From positions 16,376 to 80,375 of the forward strand of contig CANRNE010000007.1 of assembly GCA_947631925.1 (NCBI GenBank): a stretch of DNA of 64,000 bases. The letters are read 5' to 3'. Below are positions 48,001 through 57,000 of the stretch, piece by piece. Numbering within the stretch: position 1 is the stretch's first letter; every line of letters begins with the position of its first letter. The DNA comes from an uncultured Clostridia bacterium. Lineage in GTDB: Bacteria; Bacillota; Clostridia; Christensenellales; Borkfalkiaceae. The notes under the pieces were generated by a model. That model saw only the letters and a program-made list of their open reading frames with translations. It did no database searches and was not told the origin of the DNA. Position numbers and translations under genes: made by a program.

Positions 48001-51000
48001 GCATTTTGGAAAGCTTCACGGGCATGCTCTCCCTCCGTGAGAACGCGGAAGAGAACACCCTCCTTCTCCTCGTGAACGGAACGGAGTTGCTCTCCAAACT
48101 CGGGATAAACTTCGACCTCGGCAATGTTGCGGTCGCAGTCTCCGACGGCAAGCTCTCCGTCTCGGCGGACGGCATTCGGGCAGACCTTGTCGGCCGCAAG
48201 GATTTCACCGTGCCCGACGCGTCCGACTTTGCGGACTATACCGATGTCACCGCGTATGTGAACGCGCTCACCTCCGTCTTCGGGAAGAACTATCTCGAAA
48301 TCGCCGTAAAATACGGCAAAGCGGGCGAAACGCAGGCAGAGGGGACCGTCTCTCTCGACCTCAAGGGAAAGCGCTTCGTCGGCAATCTTGCCGTCACTTC
48401 CGCAGACGGCACGGGCTATCGCTTCGGCTTTGCCCTCGTCAAGGAAACAGCGGGCTACGTCCTCTTTGCCAACCTCGACGGCGCAAGGATGCGCCTCGAC
48501 CTCGAAGAGCTCAAGGCTTATCTCAACGGCAGCGACCCCGCGGCGGCGGCAATTGCCCTCGCGGAAGCGGAAGAAGCCGCTCCCGCCTCCTTGGGCGACA
48601 AGCTCGGCGGCATTCTCGACACCCTGCTCACGCTCGATTTAGACGATTACTTCACGCTCGCGGAGGAGGATGACATCCTCACCCTCGTCGTGAACGGCAC
48701 GGGACTTCTGCAGAAGATTCTCGGGACCGCCACCCTCTTCGGCAAAGAAATCAATCTCGGCGACATCTCCATCACCGTTCCCAAGAACGAGAGCAACATT
48801 CAGCTCACCGCGGGGACGCTCTCCCTCACCGTGAGCGGCAGTGACGACGCCTTCCCGACCTTTGCGGAAGGGGACGGCGCGGAAAATTACGCCGATATCC
48901 TGCAGCCTGTCAAATACCTTGCCGCACTCTTCGAAAAGGAGATTTTCTGCGTCAACCTCGAAAATCTCACCTTCACCGTGGACGGAACGGAAATCTCGCT
49001 CAACGGCAAGGTGGACTTCCGGACGGACGGCACCTTTGCGGGCGGCAACCTCACCCTCACCGTAGGGGAGACCGAAGTCGCCGTCACTCTCTACTTCGAG
49101 CGCGGCGCGGAAGGGGACGTCCTCTATCTCGGCGCAGGCGACCTCAAAGTCAAGGCGTCCGTTGCGGACATCAAGGCCCTCATCACCCGCATCAAGGAAT
49201 TGAAGGACGGCTCCGCGGAAGCGCACGCCATCCGCCTGTTCGCCCTTGCCCTCTCCGAACACGATTTGTTCGGCTTTGCCGAGGAAGAAGGCGTCTACAC
49301 CTTGGGCATCAACGGGGAGAAGCTCCTCAAGCTCTTCGGCTCCGACTTCGACCTCGGCAACGTCACCCTCGAGGTCGCCGAAGGCAGGTTGGGCGTGGCC
49401 GTTTCGGGCGGCGCATTCGAACTTCAGGCGGAAATTACCGAGGGCAGCACGGCAAAATTCGATGCGGACAAGGAGAGCTATATCGACATCGTGCGCTATC
49501 TCGATGCAGCGGTCGAGCTCTTCCGCAGTCCCGCGTTCCAAATCGACCTCTCCCTCGAAAAGGGGAAGGTACAGCTCTCGGGAAGCGTCACGTTCGACGT
49601 CAAAAATAAGGCGGCGGAGGGCGAAATTGACTTCGTCTACAATGCCTCTGCCAAGAAGCATCTCTCGTTCGTCTATCTCGACGGGGCGATGTACCTCAAC
49701 CTCGGCGAAAAATACCGTCTGAAGGCGGACACGACGTCCGCGATCGTCCTGCTCGCCGCCTACCTCGGATTCTCCAATTCCGAAGACGCCTCCTACGAGA
49801 TGCTCGACGGTATTTTGGAAAGCTTCACGGGCATGCTCTCCCTCCGTGAGAACGCGGAAGAAAGCACCCTCCTTCTCCTCGTGAACGGAACGGAGTTGCT
49901 CTCCAAACTCGGGATAAACTTCGACCTCGGCGATGTTGCGGTCGCAGTCTCCGACGGCAAGCTCTCCGTCTCGGCGGACGGCATTCGGGCAGACCTTGTC
50001 GGCCGCAAGGATTTCACCGTGCCCGACGCGTCCGACTTTGCGGACTATACCGATGTCACCGCGTATGTGAACGCGCTCACCTCCGTCTTCGGGAAGAACT
50101 ATCTCGAAATCGCCGTAAAATACGGCAAAGCGGGCGAAACGCAGGCAGAGGGGACCGTCTCTCTCGACCTCAAGGGAAAGCGCTTCGTCGGCAATCTTGC
50201 CGTCACTTCCGCAGACGGCACGGGCTATCGCTTCGGCTTTGCCCTCGTCAAGGAAACAGCGGGCTACGTCCTCTTTGCCAACCTCGACGGCGCAAGGATG
50301 CGCCTCGACCTCGAAGAGCTCAAGGCTTATCTCAACGGCAGCGACCCCGCGGCGGCGGCAATTGCCCTCGCGGAAGCGGAAGAAGCCGCTCCCGCCTCCT
50401 TGGGCGACAAGCTCGGCGGCATTCTCGACACCCTGCTCACGCTCGATTTAGACGATTACTTCACGCTCGCGGAGGAGGATGACATCCTCACCCTCGTCGT
50501 GAACGGCACGGGACTTCTGCAGAAGATTCTCGGGACCGCCACCCTCTTCGGCAAAGAAATCAATCTCGGCGACATCTCCATCACCGTTCCCAAGAACGAG
50601 AGCAACATTCAGCTCACCGCGGGGACGCTCTCCCTCACCGTGAGCGGCAGTGACGACGCCTTCCCGACCTTTGCGGAAGGGGACGGCGCGGAAAATTACG
50701 CCGATATCCTGCAGCCTGTCAAATACCTTGCCGCACTCTTCGAAAAGGAGATTTTCTGCGTCAACCTCGAAAATCTCACCTTCACCGTGGACGGAACGGA
50801 AATCTCGCTCAACGGCAAGGTGGACTTCCGGACGGACGGCACCTTTGCGGGCGGCAACCTCACCCTCACCGTAGGGGAGACCGAAGTCGCCGTCACTCTC
50901 TACTTCGAGCGCGGCGCGGAAGGGGACGTCCTCTATCTCGGCGCAGGCGACCTCAAAGTCAAGGCGTCCGTTGCGGACATCAAGGCCCTCATCACCCGCA

Positions 51001-54000
51001 TCAAGGAATTGAAGGACGGCTCTGCGGAAGCGCACGCCGTCCGCCTGCTCGCCTTTGCCCTCTCCGAACACGATTTGTTCGGTTTTGCCGAGGAAGAAGG
51101 CGTCTACATCTTGGGCATCAACGGGGAGAAGCTCCTCAAGCTCTTCGGCTCCGACTTCGACCTCGGCAATGTCACCCTCGAAGTCTCCGACGGCACGCTC
51201 TCCGACGGCACGCTCTCCGTCGGCGTCGAGGGCGGGGCATTCACCCTTGCCGCGCAACTTGTTGAGGGCACGACGGAGAACTTCGAAATCGACAAGACCG
51301 ACTTTGTCGACATCCTCAAATACGTCAACACCGCAATCGACATCTTCACCCAACCCACCTTCGAGCTCGACTTGCACTATGCCAACGAGAGCAAGACGCT
51401 TTCGGCCGCCGCAAATGTCGTCATCGACACGAAGCAGAAGGCCGTCTCGGGAACTGTCACCCTCACGCTGAACAAAGAGGGCGCATCGGCAAACAAGCGC
51501 GCAACCTTCTGCTATCTCGAGGGCACGGGCTATGTCTGCCTCGAGACGGGAGAGGGCTCGACGCTCAAATTCAAGGCAAAATCCGCGGCCACCGTCGCCC
51601 TTCTTGCGGGCTATCTCGGCTTCTCGGGGTCCGATGGGAACTTCAGCGAGGAATTCAAGTCCGCCTTCGAGGGCATGTTCGACGACTTCGACCGTCTCTT
51701 CACCCTCAAAGAGAGCGGTGACGTGCTCACCCTGCTCCTCGACGGCTCGCAGCTTCTCAAAGATCTCGGCGTCTCCGTCGGAGACATCGGCATCTCCATC
51801 GACAGCAACAAGAACGGCGAGAAACTCACGCTCGCCCTGCTCGGGGCAGAGCTCTCCGTCCGCGGCAGCTCCGTTTCCGTCACCGCCCCCGGTGACCTCG
51901 ACAGCTACACCGACCTCTCCGAATATGCGGACACCGTCGCCACGCTCTTAAAGAGCGGCTATCTCGACTTCGCACTCGACTACACCGAGGGAGAGGGCAG
52001 TGATGCGCTCCACGCCGCGGGCACGCTTTCCGTCGACCTCAAGGAGAAGCAGGCACGCGCGGAGATTGCAATCACGAGAGGGGAGAAGTCTGTTCTCAAT
52101 CTCACCGTCGTCTACACCAAGGACGGCATGCTGTATGTCGATTTCGGCGGCTCCAAAGTCAAGGCCAACCCGAAGGACGTCGTGGACTACGTCAAGGGGC
52201 TGATAGACGGCACCGCGGGTATCTCCGCAATCGCCCTCGAGCCCATGGCGCTCTCCGACGAGCCGCAGACGGTCGCCCTCACCGAGGAGCAGAAGAAGAA
52301 TTTGACGAATTTGCTCGAGAAGCTCTTCACGCTCGAACTCGACGACGTCTTCACGCTGACGGCCGAGGAGGACGCGCTCACCGTTGCCGTCCGCACCTCC
52401 GAACTTCTTCGGAAACTTCTCGGGAGAGAGGTGAAAATTTCCGACATCGCCATCACCGTCGGCGAGAGCAAGTACGACGAAAGCGGCGCCGTCACCGAAT
52501 GCGGTACCGTCACAATCAAAATGGGCGGCGCCACTCTCACGGCCTCGTCTGCGGACAGCTTCAAGGACCTCACCGAGGAAGAGAAGGCGGAGTACGCCGA
52601 CATCCTCGAATATGTCAAGCGGGCGGCGGACATCTTCGCCTCCGAGGCAAAGCGCATCGACATCGCCCTCACCGTGGACGCATTCCGTCTCGGCATCGTA
52701 CTGCATACCGTCAAAGACAACTCTTTCGCAAAGGGAGAGATTACGCTCACATATAACAGCGCGTTCCAGACCCTCAACTTCGTCTACTGCAAGGATGCGG
52801 AGGGCGTCGGCTATCTCTACTTCGCCCTCGACGACATCCGCGTCAAGGCGAAGACGGAGGACCTTCTCGGCCTCGTCAAGAGCCTCTTCTCCTCCCTCTC
52901 GGGCAGAGAGGCGACGGACGGGGAGACCGCGGCAATCGCCTACGGCGTCGCAATCATCGAACTCGGAAGCGATTTGGATGCGGAGAAGCTCGGCCTCTAT
53001 GAGGAAGACGGCGCGCTCGTGCTCGCCATCGGCGGCGACACAATCATGAACTTGCTCGGCGACAAGGTGAAAGAACTGCTCGGCGACAAATTCTCGATCG
53101 GGCGCATCGCGCTCTCCGTCTTCGAGACGACCTTCGGCGTCGAAGCGGCGCTCTCCGCGGGCGGCAAGGACGTCTCCTTGAGCCTCGGCATCTCCAAGGG
53201 CGCCGTCTTCGGGATTTCCGACGAAGAAAGGGCGGCATTCGAAAGCTACATCGACATCTTCAAGTACGGCAGAATGGTCAAGAAGTTGTTCACCGAATCC
53301 GCCACTCTGCAGGCAGAAATCAAGGCGAAAATCGGCGGAAAGGACCTTGTCGTCACGCTGCGCTTCAACAAAGACCTCTCGGCGGCAGAGGGGACGCTCA
53401 GCCTCGGCTCGCTCAGAGTGGGAATTACCTACGTTCTCTATTCGCATGAGAAGGACGGCGAGACGGTAAACGACGTCATGCTCTACCTCAGCTACGGCGA
53501 CGACGTCAAACTCTGCGCCAACGTCTCCGAGGCCATCCGCCTCATCCGTGCGGCACAGCCCGCCACCGTCGCCCTCACCGCCGAGGAGCAGACCGTCTTG
53601 GAGCGCGTCCTCGCCCTCGACTTCGGCACGATTTTGTCGCTCAAGGAGAGCGTCACCGAGAGCGGCGACGAACTGCAGGTCACTCTTGCGACCGCAGAGC
53701 TCTTCGAGGCGCTCGGAATCAACTTCGACCTCGGCACGGTGAACGTCGTCATCTCGGAGGGTCAGCTTGTGCTCTCCGTGGGCGGCAAAGCGGACATCAC
53801 GGTTTACGGCACGTCCCGTCCCAATACCGTCGTCGCCCCCGAGGGCTATCACGACATCACGAACATCGTCGGCCGTCTGTGCGAGATTCTCGCCGCGCAG
53901 GGCATCGAATTTGCGGGCAACCTCGACATCGGCGATACCGTCGTCAGCGTCGAACAGGGCGTCGTGACTTGGCGGGAGGGCGGAACCAAGTTCTACCTCC

Positions 54001-57000
54001 GCGGCAGTCTCGGCGAATCGCAGTTCGGGCTCTCCATCGCAAACAGCCACGTGCGGCTCCGCCTCGGCGCCTTCGGCATCGAGTTCGATTACGGCGACGT
54101 CGGCGACTTTGTGACGGCCGTCAAGGCGCTCATCGAGCGCATCAAGGGCACCATTGAGAAGATCAAGGAGTCCGTCACGGGCACCTTTGACAAGGACGAG
54201 CTCATCGCGTCGCTCAAGGGCATCATCGACCTTCTCGAGGGCAGTGAAAAACTCACAACGACGATGGTCGCGGCGGCCGTGGAAGTGGCGGCGGGCGAGC
54301 CTTACTTCGAGATAGCGCCCGAACGCGACGCCTTCCTTACCTTCGCGCTCGGCGCCGTACAGCTGTCCGTCTTTGACGAGACAAATTCGGAACGCGCTTT
54401 CCTCGGCCTCGGCGTCAAATTCGAGAGCGAACTTGTCAAGCTCAACGGTCAGTTTGACACCGCAGTCTATCCGAAGGAGCTCGACTTCCCCGTCCTCGAA
54501 GGGGAGTACTACGACCTCAAGCAGATTTCCGCCATCCTCGGCTCCGTCGGGGCGGCGGTCGACCTCGTCGCCGAGCCCGACCTCTTCTTCACGATAGGCG
54601 GCGACGTGACTTCGGAAAATGTCGCTCTCTACACCGACAGCGGCAAGAAGTATGATGTCAGCGGCACCATGGAGTACCACTCGGGCGGCAGTTTCCCCAT
54701 CCACATCGAGATGGATAAAAACAACCTCTGGGTGAATACCGACCTCTTCGTCAAGTTCAGCCTGCAGCTGAAGGCGGGCACCACTTCGGACGCATCCCTC
54801 AAGGATTTGTACATCGACATCGCCATTTTGGACTACGATATCGACGACGGCTCCAAGGACGGCATGCTCGACTTCTACGTCAGCATCTCGCAGGTGGGGG
54901 ATGGCAACGACGGCTACGAGCCGCTCCTCCTGTATGCTCCCGCCGACGAAATCATGACGCTTCTCTCGGGCGCCGCATCGATTGTCGGCCTCGACGGCGT
55001 GGAGATTGTCAACGAGTATCTCATCAAGACTTGGATTACGGACGGCGACATGGTCGCCCGCCTCAAGGGTCTCGGCGTCAGCCTTATTCCCACCATTATG
55101 GACCTTCTCAAAGGGGATGAGACGGGCACGGCGTCCATTCTCAACGTCAAGCAGGATGAAACCTTCGGCGAATTCACCTTCGACATCGGCGACAGCGACC
55201 TCGTGCTCAAAACGCAAGTGGACGAGAGCGGCGTCGCCCGCCTCACCTATCTCGGCGTCGCGAATGCCAAGAGCAAGGACGAGACGACGAACATCGAATT
55301 TACCATCGACCGCTCCTTCGACAGCAACGCTTTCGCCATCTCGGGGGACTACTTCCGCATCGAGGGCGTGGACGAACTGCTCCTCGCGCTCGGCAGGACT
55401 TCCACCCATCTTGCGACGGACGATGAGATTGCGGGCGGAATCGCCTCTGCGGGCGAATACGTGCGCAACGACCTGTTCTTCATCGACGGGAAACTGAACT
55501 TGCACGTCGGACTTCTCAATCGGGATGTCGATGTTACCGTTTTAGGTCTGTCAGTCAATTTTGATAAGGACAACAACATCAGTTTGAACGCGAGCCTTTC
55601 CTATACCGGCCTGCACATCGGAGCGTCGGCGCTATTGGGGGGCGGGAACGGTGACATCATCAAAGGGGACAGCGTACTTGACATCACTATCAAGAATGGC
55701 ATGATGTATCTGCGCAGGACGCAGAATTCGTACTTCGACGGGTCGACCGAAAAGCGGTTTCCAACACCCGAAGTCGTCTACCGTGCCTTCCCGCTTTCCA
55801 ACTTCATGAAGGACGATGCGACCATGATGGACAACATCTGCTTCATGTTCAATTTCAGCGAAGAATTCTTTGCATGGATTATGGAGCAGGCGACTTCCAC
55901 AGACCCCGCACCCGCAGGGACTACCACGGATTTGGGTACACTGTTCAAGAAATACATTGTGAGCTGTACCTATGCTCCCAAGGACGAGAAGAATCTCGAT
56001 TATACCCTTATCTTGAACGGTCCCGGGCTCGTCGGTAGCAATTTGTTCTCCAATATCGAGGTTACGTTGGGAGTGATAGACGGCGTGCTCCGCTCTATCA
56101 AGATTCCCTCATTCAGCATTGTGAGCATTATCACCGTCACGGCCGACCTCGAGCTCCGCAACCCCGAATATGTCTTTGACGCGGGAACGTACGACACGAC
56201 GACGGACATCGCGGGCACCCTCGAAGAGGCCATGGAGGCGAAGCTCTCCTCCGCGAACTGGAACGTGACTTCCTATCTCGAAGGCCAGCTCGCCACCGTT
56301 ACCTATCAGATAGCGGACGTCGTCGTCGGGACGCAGTATGTCGTCTTTGACCCCGCGACGAAGGAGCTGTACGCCCGCCTCAACTTCCCGTCCATCGACA
56401 GGTGCCTCGAAGAGCATCCCGAATTGCAGGCCGACGGCTACACCTACATCTGGGATAAGTACGACCCGAACACCTTCTACGCGACGATTACGTATCAGGC
56501 GCGTCCGCAGGCGAATTCCTACACCCTTGTCTTCATCATCAGTGAAGAGCACGCCGACACGTATGCTCTCTCGCGGCAACAGATTCTCGACGCAGGCTAT
56601 GTGTGGGATGAAGCGAGAGGGGCGTATGTGCGCACGGTCCACTGGACGTTCAATCCCGACAACCTCATCGACCTGCCCTATGTGACGACCGAAGTCGGGC
56701 GCATCGTCGGCTTCCGCTGCCCGAACGGCAATCTGCACAACGAATCCCACCGCGGCCTCGACTTCTACGACCGGGAGACCGTCGTATACACGGCGGAGTG
56801 GGAGTATATCAACTACACCGTGACCTTTGACTTCGGCAACGGAACTTCGGAAAAGAAGACGGGCCACTACGGGGATGCGCTGCAATACCCTGCGGATACG
56901 GAAGTTCCCGAGCGCACGGGCTACACGTTCGACGGTTGGAACGTCACCGTCGAAACGTTCACGGAAAATGTGACCGTCAGCGCAAAGTGGAACCCCAACA

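Larger units (their letters stand above)
43081..53830 (+). repeat. Array of about 17 tandem ~200-residue modules in the giant gene
   Basis: The anchor LL..LG..FDLG(D/N)V or its variants recurs near 44060, 44610, 45150, 45745, 46300, 46930, 47535, 48110, 48745, 49345, 49915, 50555, 51155, 51770, 52420, 53080 and 53730. Spacing is 540-660 bp. Every third module around 46.3-51.8 kb is a longer variant with LTLDLDDYFTLAEEDD or similar, so a three-module super-unit is visible. Confidence 0.85.
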
